From: CAYNSB01 sp964399625
Lineage (GTDB): Bacteria; Planctomycetota; Phycisphaerae; Phycisphaerales; UBA1924
Length of the DNA stretch: 64,000 nucleotides
Assembly (NCBI GenBank): GCA_964399625.1
Contig: CAYNSB010000006.1
Span: 1-64,000, forward strand
Reading direction: 5' to 3'
Both the position numbers and the translations under genes were made by a program. Position 1 is the stretch's first letter, and every line of letters starts with the position of its first letter. Below, in pieces: positions 23,886 to 33,211 of this stretch. The notes beneath the pieces are model-generated. The model saw only the letters and a list, made by a program, of their open reading frames with translations, was not told the DNA's origin and searched no databases.

Positions 23886-24845
23886 ATGAAGTCGCGACCC
23901 GGTTTGCGTGCGGCGCTCTGCGCCGCGGTCCCTTCCATGCTCACGAGCATCGCCGACGCGCAGGTCGTTGCGCTGGGCAACCTGCTCACGACCAACTCGG
24001 GCATCCAGTCCACGAACATCACGGGTCTGACCGGCGGTCCGTACAACCGGGTCACCTTCACGACCAACTGGTCCTACAACGCCGGAACGCCCACTTCGCT
24101 GGGCGCCGCGATCAACTTCAACGCCGGCGCGTTCACGAACATCATCGCGGGCCTGTCCTCCATCTCTGGGTTTGCGAACAACGCCAATCCCACCACGCTC
24201 ACCGCCGTATGCAATCTGACCATGGGCGTCAGCTCCGCGACCGCGCTGAGCATGATCCGCGGGCAGAACGCGCTCACGCTCGGCTACACCGCCGCGAACT
24301 GGGACAACGTCACGCTCAACTTCTCCTACGTCCAACGCCCACACCCGATCCCATCGGGCGTCATCGCGCTGGGCGTCCGCGGGAACACCACGTCCGCGTT
24401 CTCCATCGTCCCGGGCGGAGGAACGGTCGGCGGCTTCAACCCGAGCGTCGGCCTCTACTCCGATGACGGTTACCTCATCGCCTCGAACATCGGGGCCGCG
24501 GCGAGCACCGCCGGCGCCCCGCCCACGGGCGTGATCATCGGTGATCCTTCCGGCGATCCCGGGCTCACCAACCTCACCATGCCCGAGGGCAACTACTACA
24601 TCTTCGTCGGCGGCAACGGGACCACCTTCACCCCCGATGACCTCTCCGCGAATGTCCCCGGCGGCGCGCTCGGAGGCACCCTCCTGGGCGGTGTGGGCGA
24701 CGGGGGATGGCTCGACCCGACCATCGGCAACGGCCAGGGACACTGGTACTCGTTCACGATCGTCCCTGCTCCCGGTTCGGGCGCGGTGCTCATCGCCGCG
24801 GGCGTGCTGAGCGCGCGGCGTCAGCGACGCTCGAAGCGACGCTGA
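23886..24845 (+). CDS. Secreted protein with PAPGS-type C-terminal sorting tail
   Basis: After the signal (MKSRPGLRAALCAAVPSMLT… to ADAQ), the 319-residue protein is Asn/Thr/Gly-rich and beta-structured, as in secreted adhesin-like proteins. The C-terminus has the tripartite PEP-CTERM-like layout: VPAPGSGAVLI, a hydrophobic stretch, and a basic end (RRQRRSKRR). Such tails are usually processed by an exosortase-type enzyme, none of which is in this window. Near the middle are YSDDGYLIASN and GNYYIFVGG blocks. AGGAGAG lies before the ATG. Confidence 0.85.
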   Translation: MKSRPGLRAALCAAVPSMLTSIADAQVVALGNLLTTNSGIQSTNITGLTGGPYNRVTFTTNWSYNAGTPTSLGAAINFNAGAFTNIIAGLSSISGFANNANPTTLTAVCNLTMGVSSATALSMIRGQNALTLGYTAANWDNVTLNFSYVQRPHPIPSGVIALGVRGNTTSAFSIVPGGGTVGGFNPSVGLYSDDGYLIASNIGAAASTAGAPPTGVIIGDPSGDPGLTNLTMPEGNYYIFVGGNGTTFTPDDLSANVPGGALGGTLLGGVGDGGWLDPTIGNGQGHWYSFTIVPAPGSGAVLIAAGVLSARRQRRSKRR

Positions 24846-24881
24846 CACGCCTCAATCGAAAGTGGTCTCGATCCCGGCCGT

Positions 24882-25430
24882 TCAGTGCAGCGGCTGGAAC
24901 GTGAACTGCTGCCCGCCCAGCGACGCCTCGTACATCAGCCCGCCCTTGGTCTGCGTGAACACCATGACGCCGTCGGCGTAGTTCGCGGCGGCCGCAGCGC
25001 CCGCTTTGACCGCGACCGCCGAGGCGTTGGCGGAGAAGGCAAACTTGTTGCTCTTGAAGCGGTCGATCGCGGCCTGCTCACTGAACAGAATGAGCTGGCT
25101 GTAGGTCTGCCCGCCAAGCTGGAGCCCGATGGTCCCTTGCGTGAGATCGCAATATCCGACCTTTGCGCCCTTCTCGTACAGCTCGCCCTTGCCGTACGCG
25201 CCGCCAGCGATGAGACCGCCCTTGCCGATGTCCGGGAAGATCGCGTAGCCCAGGGCCTTGTCAAGGCGGCCCTGCAGCGAGGCATCGTCCCGCTTGAATC
25301 GCGCCATCGCGCTCGAAACATCCTCAGACAGCGAGGCGCGGTCCGCCTCGGTCTTGGGAGCGGTGGAGCACGCGGGCACGAACGCGAACGAAACACCCGC
25401 CAGCGCGACGATGGCAAACGCCTTGAGCAT
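24882..25430 (-). CDS. SYLF/YSC84-domain lipoprotein
   Basis: The signal ends ALAGVSFAFVPAC, with Cys near residue 21 as lipidation site. The SYLF domain follows: YAIFPDIGKGGLIAGGAYGKG, VGYCDLTQGTIGLQLGGQTYSQL, then a late GVMVFTQTKGGLMYEASLGGQ. SYLF (YSC84) proteins bind lipid or membranes in eukaryotes; bacterial ones are periplasmic lipoproteins of unclear role. AAGGAG lies before the ATG at 25430. It is convergent with the PAPGS-tailed gene. Confidence 0.92.
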   Translation of the reverse strand: MLKAFAIVALAGVSFAFVPACSTAPKTEADRASLSEDVSSAMARFKRDDASLQGRLDKALGYAIFPDIGKGGLIAGGAYGKGELYEKGAKVGYCDLTQGTIGLQLGGQTYSQLILFSEQAAIDRFKSNKFAFSANASAVAVKAGAAAAANYADGVMVFTQTKGGLMYEASLGGQQFTFQPLH

Positions 25431-25502
25431 GGGATCACTCCTTGGTATGCAGCCCCCCGGGGCGCACATCGCAAGTGTATCCGGATCGCGTGGGTGTGAT
25501 GC

Positions 25503-26147
25503 CTATCGCGCCAGCAGCGCGTCCACCTGGAGCGGCGTGAACGTGGGCGCGGGAATCCCCGTCACCACGGACCAGAACGGCTCGCCCAGCCCGTCGGAGT
25601 ACCAACTCTGGAATTGTCCCGACGGGTCTTCCAGATAGAGCGACAGCGCTGAGCCCCCCACCGCCACGAGCCGGTGGATGAGCAGCACATCGTCCGACAC
25701 GTACTCGGACTCGGCGCCCACGCCGGCGATCGCGTCCACGAGCCGCCCGAAGAGCGCCCGGTCCGCGTGCAGCAGAACGTCCGCGTCGTGCCACACATAG
25801 AAGCGGTACTTGGCGCACGTGCGACCTCGATAGATCTCGCGCGTCCGCAGCAGGTTCGTGACGCCGCGCGGCCCGTCGATGCGACGATCGAGCGGCAGCC
25901 CGGGCAGCGCCCGCTCGAGCTGGTAGCAGAACGAATCCAGGTCGGTGATGAAGTGCCCGTAGAGCGTGCACACGTCCGCATCGCGAAGGCCCTGGAGGAA
26001 CGACCCGATCGAGCCCGCAAAGTGCGATCGCACGCCGGGGTTGTCGCACGTCGCGACCAGGTGCGACTCATCGAGCAGCTGGGCCACGTCGGCCTGCCAG
26101 CCGGGTCGAGCGAAGGGGTTGTCGTTCTTTCGAGTAAGCGCAGTCAT
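25503..26147 (-). CDS. Conserved-looking protein of unknown function (214 aa)
   Basis: A cytoplasmic protein without signal or membrane segments. It contains HFITDLDSFCYQLERALPG, RIDGPRGVTNLLRTREIYRG, and YRFYVWHDADVLLHADRALF, which look like an ordered alpha/beta fold with acidic residues (TDLDSF and WHDAD) that could bind metal. The late LYLEDPSGQFQSWYSDGLG is also well ordered. I do not recognise a family. A low-GC upstream region of about 270 bases separates it from the flavoprotein gene. Confidence 0.8.
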   Translation of the reverse strand: MTALTRKNDNPFARPGWQADVAQLLDESHLVATCDNPGVRSHFAGSIGSFLQGLRDADVCTLYGHFITDLDSFCYQLERALPGLPLDRRIDGPRGVTNLLRTREIYRGRTCAKYRFYVWHDADVLLHADRALFGRLVDAIAGVGAESEYVSDDVLLIHRLVAVGGSALSLYLEDPSGQFQSWYSDGLGEPFWSVVTGIPAPTFTPLQVDALLAR

Positions 26148-26420
26148 GACAACACCGGACCCGAATGGGGACCTTCAACAGCTTCCTTGCCGCACACCAA
26201 CTCCATACCAGACACGAAAGGGGGAACCTTCTCTCGAACCCACGTCTCCAGCCCGAGTGTGCATCACACTTTGAATACTGACCAGCCGGAACAGGACACA
26301 AACATGGAAAAGATTACCCAAATTACCGCACTTGCCTGTTTGGAACCAGCCAAGGCCGTATGAAAGTCTCATATTCAATTGTTGTTAGGGATTTCACCCT
26401 GCGCCCGAACGGGCAGGGGA
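26148..26420. other. Lower-GC intergenic region
   Basis: This 273-base gap is clearly less GC-rich than its surroundings (for example 26280-26400). I see no gene, tRNA, strong hairpin or clear promoter. It probably contains the promoter of the gene ending at 25503. Confidence 0.4.
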
Positions 26421-27944
26421 CTATCGATGCGATGCGATCCCGTGCTTCGCCTCGACGATTGCGGATTCTTTAATCCCAATTCGCTTTTCGCCCGATCCCG
26501 CGACGCTCGGGCGTGAGTGGTCCGCTCCGCGCAGCCCATCCTCGGTGACGTCGTACGTGATGCCGATCGTCGTCTCGGGCGTGCCCAGCAGCAGGCGATC
26601 CACCAGCTCCACTCCTTGCATGAGCGAGTGGTCCGTGTTGGCGACCTCGTACTTCCACATTCCGAACCGTCCACGCGAATGGATGTTCCGTGACGCGAGC
26701 CACGGGATGATCTCGGACAGGATCGCGTCGCGATCCACGCTCGGCACGGGGTACGAGTAATCGGCCTCGTAATGCCAGGTGCTCACGATCGAGTCGCGAT
26801 CACGCTCCTCGAGCAGCCCGGAGTTGATGAGGCCGCGGATCGTGTCCTCCACGATCGTGCGCCCGTCCACGGGCTTGTGCGCGCTGGCGCTCGTCTCGCA
26901 CAGCAGCGAGAAGTACCGGTCCTTGTCCGGCGTCATGTGCGGCGAGTAGTTCGAGAGGTACGTGACGCGATAGAACGGGCAGTTGTCGTCGGGGAAGTAC
27001 ATCCAGCTCTTGGTCGAGGGCGTGCCCCCGTCGCGGCGAAGCCCGATGCCCACCATGTGCCCCGACGAGTGGAGCAGGCGCGACGACGCGTCGCGCACGC
27101 GATCGGGGACGTGCCCCGTCAGCATGTCGCGGCAGAGCACGTCCAGGGGCATGGTCGACACCAGATCGTCGTAGGTCTCGAGCGAGCCATCGGAGAATCG
27201 CACGCGCTTGGCGTCCACGTCGATCGACACGGCGCGACGGTTCAACTGAACGCGATCGCCGAGCACGGGGCCGAATCGACCGTAGAACTCGCCCGTGCCG
27301 CCCCTGAGCGGGAACTTGAACTGGTTGTTGGGTCCCCACCCGAAGTCGTCCAGCCCGAGCATCACGTTCTTGAGCGCGCGCTCGACGTCGATCACGGCGA
27401 CGCGCTCGCCGATCCACGTCTTGTTCATCATCTCAAGCGGGTGCGCCCAGACCTTGAAGTTGTACGGCGTCATGAACCGGGCGCAGATCCCCTCGCCGAA
27501 CACCGCGTGGCAGAACTCAGAGAAGTTCGTGGCCTTTGCGATGGCTCGCTGCACGCCTTCCTTGCCGCCGGCTTGCGCCCGGATGAGCCCCCGCATGCAC
27601 TCGTACGCCTGATCGGGGGGGAGGTAGCGGATGTTGTTCTGGAACGGATAGGGCACCCATCGGCCCGAGACCCGCACCCAAGACTCACGATTGTTAAGAG
27701 TGAAATCCGGACCCATCAATCGATCGAATACGCGATCGTAATACTCGTAATGTGAGAACATCACGTGCCCGCCGATGTCCCACGTAAATCCTTGGGAATC
27801 CAAAAACGAATGGGCCAGCCCGCCCAAATAGGGGTGCCGATCGACGAGCACGAAGTTCGGGTGCTGGAGTTCGTTCAGCCGGTACGCGGCGCCCAGGCCG
27901 GTCGGGCCTCCGCCGAGAATGCAGATTCGACGCTGGTCGGGCAT
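26421..27944 (-). CDS. FAD-dependent UDP-galactopyranose-mutase-like protein
   Basis: This 507-residue flavoprotein has the dinucleotide motif GGGPTGLGAAYRL near residue 10, then GGLAHSF and GGHVMFSHYEYYD, and PYPFQNNIRYLP. These are hallmarks of UDP-galactopyranose mutase and protoporphyrinogen-oxidase-like amine oxidases. The C-terminal half (STMPLDVL, SNYSPHMTPDKD) supports a mutase-like enzyme or a related lipid-linked-sugar flavoprotein. No other sugar-nucleotide genes are adjacent. TACAGT lies 7 bases before the ATG at 27944, suggesting a leaderless transcript. Confidence 0.86.
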   Translation of the reverse strand: MPDQRRICILGGGPTGLGAAYRLNELQHPNFVLVDRHPYLGGLAHSFLDSQGFTWDIGGHVMFSHYEYYDRVFDRLMGPDFTLNNRESWVRVSGRWVPYPFQNNIRYLPPDQAYECMRGLIRAQAGGKEGVQRAIAKATNFSEFCHAVFGEGICARFMTPYNFKVWAHPLEMMNKTWIGERVAVIDVERALKNVMLGLDDFGWGPNNQFKFPLRGGTGEFYGRFGPVLGDRVQLNRRAVSIDVDAKRVRFSDGSLETYDDLVSTMPLDVLCRDMLTGHVPDRVRDASSRLLHSSGHMVGIGLRRDGGTPSTKSWMYFPDDNCPFYRVTYLSNYSPHMTPDKDRYFSLLCETSASAHKPVDGRTIVEDTIRGLINSGLLEERDRDSIVSTWHYEADYSYPVPSVDRDAILSEIIPWLASRNIHSRGRFGMWKYEVANTDHSLMQGVELVDRLLLGTPETTIGITYDVTEDGLRGADHSRPSVAGSGEKRIGIKESAIVEAKHGIASHR

Positions 27945-27951
27945 AGTGCGG

Positions 27952-27957
27952 ACTGTA
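27952..27957 (-). promoter_or_regulatory. Candidate -10 box (TACAGT) for the flavoprotein gene
   Basis: TACAGT is 7 bases before the ATG at 27944 on the minus strand, with no ribosome site. No good -35 element is seen. Confidence 0.4.
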
Positions 27958-28188
27958 GGGCGGGTTCGGGCCACGCTTGGGCGGCCCGATCGCAGTGCTT
28001 TGTGTCGATCGGTCGGTCCGTGTCAACGCGCGATCGTGCCGCTTCGGGTACTCACCCCAATCCAACTGTTTGTGCGATTGTCTGGGAAGAATCGTGGTCC
28101 GACCTGCACGAAATCTGGTACGACAACGCACTGAGAATATCAGCGGAGAATTGAATCAGGAGGACGAGCCGAGGTTGAGGAGGAACTC

Positions 28189-29052
28189 GTGGAACCGATC
28201 GAATCGTTGCCGTTCGGCGATGCGCTGGAGCGCTTTGCGCGTAGTCTCCTGCGCATCCAGGGTCTGCCGGGGGTCCTCTCGGTAGACTGGACCGACCGGG
28301 CGGCGTTGGCGCTCGCCGAACTCTGCCGAGAGGCGATTGGTATCGTTTGGATCATCTCGACGGACGCGCGCGGGGTGGCGACGTGCGCGAGCGTCGGCGT
28401 GGGCGCGGCGGTATCGGGCGCTGCGATCGACTGCGAGTCGCTCCGAGGGCGGGCCCACAACCTGGGCGCGTTCCCGTTCGTCGACACGCTCTCTCCAACG
28501 ATCTTTACGCAATGCGGAAAGATGAGCGATCTGGACCCGTCCTGGCGGGCGGGCCCGATCGGTCGGGTCTGGGGCGACCTTGCCCGGGGCGAGATCGCCG
28601 TGGGCATGGGCTCGCTGGGCGAAGGGACGCGAGAGTTTCTGCACGTGCAGATCGCGCCTCGCTGGACGTGTGGGACGCCCACGCCCTGCATCGACATGCT
28701 CCGGATCGCGCTGCCGCTGGTGGTCATGCACGCCCAGCACGCGCTTGGGCGCGTGGCGTTAGCTTCGTTGGATTGGGTCTCGCCGCGCGAGCAGCAGGTG
28801 CTGGACCTGCTGACACGCGGCTGCTCGACGAAGGAGACCGCCGAGCGTCTGGAACTGAGCCCGCACACGGTGCACGACCACGTGAAGTCGCTGCACCGGA
28901 AGCTGGGCGTCTCGTCGCGCGGGGAGTTGATCGCACGTGGGCTTGGCGTGTCGCCCGTGCACTCGGGCGCTCAGATCGAGGCCAAGACGATGGCCGAAGA
29001 GCTGGGCAAGTTGCTCGCCAGGCGGCGCCGGACCGACCCCGAGTCAAAGTGA
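28189..29052 (+). CDS. LuxR-type transcription regulator (287 aa)
   Basis: The C-terminus (about residues 195-260) is a LuxR/FixJ helix-turn-helix: WVSPREQQVLDLLTRGCSTK, ETAERLELSPHTVHDHVKSL, HRKLGVSSRGELIARG. The first 190 residues look like a GAF/PAS-type sensor with Trp-rich and Cys-containing parts (TQCGKMSDLDPSW), without receiver-domain phosphorylation residues. The GTG start has GAGGAGG about 6 bases upstream. Its target is unknown; the closest neighbours are the divergent flavoprotein gene and a convergent lipoprotein gene. Confidence 0.88.
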   Translation: MEPIESLPFGDALERFARSLLRIQGLPGVLSVDWTDRAALALAELCREAIGIVWIISTDARGVATCASVGVGAAVSGAAIDCESLRGRAHNLGAFPFVDTLSPTIFTQCGKMSDLDPSWRAGPIGRVWGDLARGEIAVGMGSLGEGTREFLHVQIAPRWTCGTPTPCIDMLRIALPLVVMHAQHALGRVALASLDWVSPREQQVLDLLTRGCSTKETAERLELSPHTVHDHVKSLHRKLGVSSRGELIARGLGVSPVHSGAQIEAKTMAEELGKLLARRRRTDPESK

Positions 29053-29059
29053 GCCGGCC

Positions 29060-29656
29060 TCAGCGCGTTACGGCGAGCGCGTCGCGCACGCGCGCGGCCA
29101 GAGCCCGGGCCCAGCCATCGTCCTGCGAGAACGGGACCTCGTAGCGGGGCCACAGCCCTCGCTCGCTGATGGCCCGGCTTTGTGTGCGCCCCGAGTAGCG
29201 GATCGCCGTGGCGTCCAGCTCCCAGCCCGGCGCACGCACGCGATCGATCGAGACCTCAACGCGAGCGGTGAGCGGCCCCTCGAGCGTGCGCAAGTCGGCG
29301 GTCGATCCATCGCCCGGCATCGAACCAGCGGTCGGCTCGAACGTGACTCGCACGCGCCGCTGCTGCTGGTTCAGCAGGTCCTCGGTCTTCTGCGCGAGCG
29401 AGACGGACTCGGCGTCCCAGGGCGTGGCGAGCCCGGCGGTGGTCTTGGGCTTGGTCGTGATCACGCCCGAGCGAGCGTCGACGCGATCGAGCTCGAAACG
29501 CGCCCGCACGAGCTGATCGCGGGCGGCGTCGAAGGCTCGCTCGTACTGCCCAGGCGGGACATCGATCGACGCGGGCGGGTGGGACGCGCACGACGCCAGG
29601 ACCGCCGTCGAAGCGGCGGCGAAGAGCTTGATCAGGGGCGCGAGCGCGAATCGCAT
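29060..29656 (-). CDS. Putative lipoprotein (198 aa)
   Basis: The signal ends STAVLASC (Cys near 23). The mature part begins SIDVPPGQYERAFDAARDQL, an alternating helix-strand protein (RVRVTFEPTAGSM…VEVSIDRVRAPGWELDAT). No family is recognised. TACCCT lies 5 bases before the ATG and there is no ribosome site, so the transcript may be leaderless. The next gene upstream is the PLP decarboxylase, whose stop is 12 bases away. Confidence 0.8.
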   Translation of the reverse strand: MRFALAPLIKLFAAASTAVLASCASHPPASIDVPPGQYERAFDAARDQLVRARFELDRVDARSGVITTKPKTTAGLATPWDAESVSLAQKTEDLLNQQQRRVRVTFEPTAGSMPGDGSTADLRTLEGPLTARVEVSIDRVRAPGWELDATAIRYSGRTQSRAISERGLWPRYEVPFSQDDGWARALAARVRDALAVTR

Positions 29657-29661
29657 GGACG

Positions 29662-29667
29662 AGGGTA
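29662..29667 (-). promoter_or_regulatory. Candidate -10 box (TACCCT) for the lipoprotein at 29656
   Basis: TACCCT lies 5 bases before the ATG on the minus strand, identical in sequence and spacing to the box before the esterase gene at 18447. Confidence 0.35.
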
Positions 29668-29668
29668 G

Positions 29669-31240
29669 TCAGGCTTGCGCGGCGAGCGTGACGTCGGCCT
29701 CGCGCCGGATCGCGTCCCACGCGGCATGCACGTGGCGCTCCTGCGTTGTGCCCGAGCCCACGCACACGCGGATCGTGAGGCGCGGCACGCCGTGCGCGTC
29801 GGGGAGCATCGTGTGGATGAGGTGCATCTGCCCCGAGGCGTTGAGGCGATCGAGCAACGACCGCGAGAGGCGATTGCCCGCATCGGCGTCGGTGGATCCC
29901 GGGCGGCGCAGGCGGAAGCAGACGAGGTTCAGGGTGCGGGGGGCGACGATCTCGAAGCGCGGATCCGCGGCGAGCTGGGCCTCGAGCCACGCCGCGAGGC
30001 GCACGTGCTCGCGGATGTACGCGCGCAGCGCCTCGAGCCCGTAGCAGCGGAGGACGAGCCAGAGCTTGAGCGCGCGGAAGCGGCGGCCCAGGGGCACGTG
30101 CCAGTCGCGGTAATCGATGACCTCGCCCGAGGCGCTCGCGGCGTTGCGCAGGTACTCGGGCGAGATCGACATGGACCCGATGAGCGAGGCGCGATCGCGC
30201 GTGTAGAAGCAGTCGCAGTCGAAGTTCGTGAGCAGCCACTTGTGCGGGTTCATGCAGAACGAGTCGGCGTGCTCGAGCCCGGGGACGCGGAACTCGGGGC
30301 AGATGAACGCGCTGCCCGCGTGGGCCGCGTCCACGTGCAGCCAGGGCCGTCCCAGGGGCGCTGGGGCTTGTGCGCACGACGTGGCGATGGCGTCGTGGAT
30401 CGCGGGGAGCGGGTCGAAGGCGGTGGAGCTCGTGGTGCCCAGGGTCGCGCAGACATAGAACGGAACCCGCCCAGCGGCGAGGTCGTCGCGGATCGCGCGC
30501 GCCAGAGCCTCGGGGCGCATCGCGTGGGCGCGATCGCACTCGATGAGACGCAGATGGGTGCGGTCCTCGGGCGAATCGGCGAGGCCGGCGATCATCGCGG
30601 CCTTGATGACGGACGAGTGGGCCTGCGCGGAGGTGTAGAGGGTGAGGTGCGGCCTCACCGGCGGGGTGCCGCGCGACAGACGCTTCTTGCAACGATGGCG
30701 CGCGGCGACGATGGACGCGAGCGTCGCCTCGCTCGCGGTGCCGTTGATGACGCCGCCGCCGTTCTGCGAGGTGGAGAGGAACGCCTCGGGCAGGTCCATC
30801 GCGCGGGCGAGCCAGTCCAGGACGTGGGACTCAAGCTCGGTGATGGCGGGGCTGGTGGCCCAGAGCATCCCGTTCACGCCGAGTCCCGCGCTGAGGAGTT
30901 CGCCAAGGACCGCGGGCGTGCTGATGTTCGCGGGGAAGTACGCGAAGAAGGATGGATGCTGCCAGTGCGTGAGCGCGGGGAGGATGAGCGAATCGAGGTC
31001 CGCGAGGATGCGGTCCCACTCGCCCGCGCCGCCCGGGGACTCGGGGGCCTGGGGCGGGAGCGCACGCCGGACGTCGCCCGGGCTCACGCGATCGGGCGAG
31101 CCGGGCGGACGCGCGTGAAGAGCGACGGCGCGCGACTCGAGCGAGGACCAGTACGACGCGATCGCCTCGAGGATTCGGGGGCCCTGCGTGCGCAGCAGGT
31201 CGGCGTCGAGGGCTTCGAGCGGTCCATGGGAGTCGGGCAT
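29669..31240 (-). CDS. Group II PLP-dependent amino-acid decarboxylase
   Basis: This 523-residue enzyme is a fold-type-I decarboxylase of the aromatic-amino-acid type. Its PLP Lys is in the motif NPHKW (Lys about 334). Other landmarks are HWQHPSFFAYFPAN near the N-terminus, GTASEATLASIVAAR, HSSVIKAAMIAG, CATLGTTSSTAFDPL, and WLHVDAAHAGSAFICPE with the Asp that pairs with the PLP nitrogen. It would make tryptamine, phenethylamine or a similar amine from an aromatic amino acid, though the substrate is not fixed by sequence. Confidence 0.95.
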   Translation of the reverse strand: MPDSHGPLEALDADLLRTQGPRILEAIASYWSSLESRAVALHARPPGSPDRVSPGDVRRALPPQAPESPGGAGEWDRILADLDSLILPALTHWQHPSFFAYFPANISTPAVLGELLSAGLGVNGMLWATSPAITELESHVLDWLARAMDLPEAFLSTSQNGGGVINGTASEATLASIVAARHRCKKRLSRGTPPVRPHLTLYTSAQAHSSVIKAAMIAGLADSPEDRTHLRLIECDRAHAMRPEALARAIRDDLAAGRVPFYVCATLGTTSSTAFDPLPAIHDAIATSCAQAPAPLGRPWLHVDAAHAGSAFICPEFRVPGLEHADSFCMNPHKWLLTNFDCDCFYTRDRASLIGSMSISPEYLRNAASASGEVIDYRDWHVPLGRRFRALKLWLVLRCYGLEALRAYIREHVRLAAWLEAQLAADPRFEIVAPRTLNLVCFRLRRPGSTDADAGNRLSRSLLDRLNASGQMHLIHTMLPDAHGVPRLTIRVCVGSGTTQERHVHAAWDAIRREADVTLAAQA

Positions 31241-31274
31241 CCCCGATCATTGGGAGCGGGCCCGCCCCGCGGCG

Positions 31275-33047
31275 TCACTCCGGGAGTTTCTCGAGCTCGC
31301 GCTCCACGCGCTCCGTCAATCGAGCGACGGCGTCGTACCCGAAGTCGAACTTCAATCCCGTCGCGGCGAAGAGCTCGGGCAGCGGCTTGGAGCCGCCCAG
31401 GCTCAGACCCTTGGTGTACCAGTCGATCGCCGCCTTCTCGCCCTGCTCGAGCGAGATGAACCAGAGCTGGAGCGAGCCGAGCTCGGCGATGCCGTACTCG
31501 ATGTAGTAGAAGGGATGCCCGAACAGGTGGAGCTGGCGCTGCCAGACGGCCTGGCGGATGGTCTCGAGCCCACTCCAGGAGATCGCGTGCCCGAAGCGAT
31601 CGTCCAGCGCGAGCCAGGCGCGGGTGCGCTCCTCGCGCGTGTGCGTCGGGTTGGCGTAGAGCCAGTGCTGGAACGCGTCGATCTGGGCGATCCACGGAAG
31701 GACGAAGACGGAGCGTTCGAGCTGCCACCGCTTGGCCCGCGCGACGTCGTCGGGCGAGGGGTAGAACGGGTCCGCGGAGGTGCGTGCCGCGCCCTTGGGC
31801 GCGGAGGGCGACGGGCCCAGGTACGGGAGCGTGAGCAGCTCCATCGACATGCTCGCGACCTCGCAGATCTCCTCGGTCGCGGTGCGATACCGGCGCAGGG
31901 GCTCGTGCTCGCTGAGCATGGAGTGGAACGCGTGCCCCGCCTCGTGGGCCATGGTGACAACGTCCGAGTGCAGCCCCGCGGCGTTCATGAAGATGAAGGG
32001 CTTGCGCGAGAGGGGGCGCATGTACTGGTATCCGCCGGGGGCCTTGCCCTTGCGGGAGTCGAGGTCGAGCATCGCGCCGTGCGCGGCGCCCTGCGTGTTC
32101 GAGCCGTCGCCCAGGCGTGCGAGCATCTCGCCCAGTCGCGGGTCCAGCGCGCGGAACATCGCGATGCTCTTGCCCATGAGCTGGCGCCCGCCCTCGAAGG
32201 GGCGCAGCGGGGGGCGGCCCTTGGGGTCCACCGCGAGGTCCCACGGGCGCAGCGTGTCCACGCCCAGGCTCTTGCGCCGGCGCTCGTCGGCGCGGCGCAT
32301 GAAGGGCACCACGGCGCGCTCGACGGCGTCGTGGAACGCGGCGCACTCCCGCGGCCCGTAATCGAACCGCAGGCGGCTCTTGTACGCGTACCCGACGTAG
32401 TCCTTGAACCCGGCGTTGCGGCCCATGAGATCGCGCTTGGCGATCATCGCGTCGAAGATCTCGTCGATCGCGTCGCGATCGCGCAGGCGGCGATCGGCGA
32501 CGACGCGGAACGCCGCCTCCCGCACGGCGCGATCGGTCGATTCCTGGTACTTGCCCATCTGCGGAAGGGTCTGCTCGCGGCCCTCGAACTGGACCGTCAT
32601 CGCGCCCGTGACCCGCTGGTACTCCTGGCTGAGCTTCTCCAGCTCGGTCTGGATCGGGACGTTCTCGGGGCGGAAGAGGTCGACCGCGGCGCGGGTGTCG
32701 CGCTCGAGCACGAGGTAGCGCGCGGGGTCCAGGGGGAACTTCTGGTGCAGCGCCGCCTGGCGCGTGTCGAGCTCGAAGACGATCGGCTTGAGGCGCGGGG
32801 AAACCTCCTCGACGAAGCGCGTGTAGGCCTGCCCCTTCTCCGCGCTCTCGGTGTCGCACGTCATGGAGATGTAGAGGTTCGCCTCGGCCTCGTCGACCGC
32901 GGCCTCGAGCTCGCCCCGATCGACGAGCCACTGCTCGAACGCCCTGGCGGAGGCGATCGGGCGATCACGCAGGGCGATGAGCAGCGGCTCGAGCTGGGAC
33001 CAGTCCGTGGCGTTGAGCGAGGCGGGAACGAACGTGGTGGCGGTCAT
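31275..33047 (-). CDS. M3-family oligoendopeptidase (PepF-like)
   Basis: This zinc peptidase of 590 residues degrades cytoplasmic oligopeptides. The active-site HEAGH is at about residues 368-372, with the third ligand Glu expected some 25 residues later (EEICEVASM). FPLDPARYLVLERD, the MGRNAGFKDYVGYAY block and GHPFYYIEYGIAELGS are also typical of PepF. GGAG lies about 6 bases before the ATG at 33047. It is divided from the gene upstream by a strong terminator. Confidence 0.95.
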   Translation of the reverse strand: MTATTFVPASLNATDWSQLEPLLIALRDRPIASARAFEQWLVDRGELEAAVDEAEANLYISMTCDTESAEKGQAYTRFVEEVSPRLKPIVFELDTRQAALHQKFPLDPARYLVLERDTRAAVDLFRPENVPIQTELEKLSQEYQRVTGAMTVQFEGREQTLPQMGKYQESTDRAVREAAFRVVADRRLRDRDAIDEIFDAMIAKRDLMGRNAGFKDYVGYAYKSRLRFDYGPRECAAFHDAVERAVVPFMRRADERRRKSLGVDTLRPWDLAVDPKGRPPLRPFEGGRQLMGKSIAMFRALDPRLGEMLARLGDGSNTQGAAHGAMLDLDSRKGKAPGGYQYMRPLSRKPFIFMNAAGLHSDVVTMAHEAGHAFHSMLSEHEPLRRYRTATEEICEVASMSMELLTLPYLGPSPSAPKGAARTSADPFYPSPDDVARAKRWQLERSVFVLPWIAQIDAFQHWLYANPTHTREERTRAWLALDDRFGHAISWSGLETIRQAVWQRQLHLFGHPFYYIEYGIAELGSLQLWFISLEQGEKAAIDWYTKGLSLGGSKPLPELFAATGLKFDFGYDAVARLTERVERELEKLPE

Positions 33048-33153
33048 GGGGTTCTCCGCGCCGGTTGTCGTGGGCTCGCGGGCAGCGCCGGGCCGGACGC
33101 GAGGATAGGGATGGACGGGCGTCGCCCCTCCGTCGCGTGCGGCGCGCGGGGTC

Positions 33154-33187
33154 GAAAAAGAACGACGCCCCGCGCGGGCGGGGCGTC
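33154..33187 (-). terminator. Rho-independent terminator of the ClpP/crotonase-fold gene pair
   Basis: On the minus strand GACGCCCC (33187-33180) pairs with GGGGCGTC (33171-33164) around a short loop, followed by GTTCTTTTT. It is the cleanest terminator in the window, about 25 bases after the stop at 33212. Confidence 0.9.
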
Positions 33188-33211
33188 GGCGGCTTCCAAG
33201 AGGGACGGACC

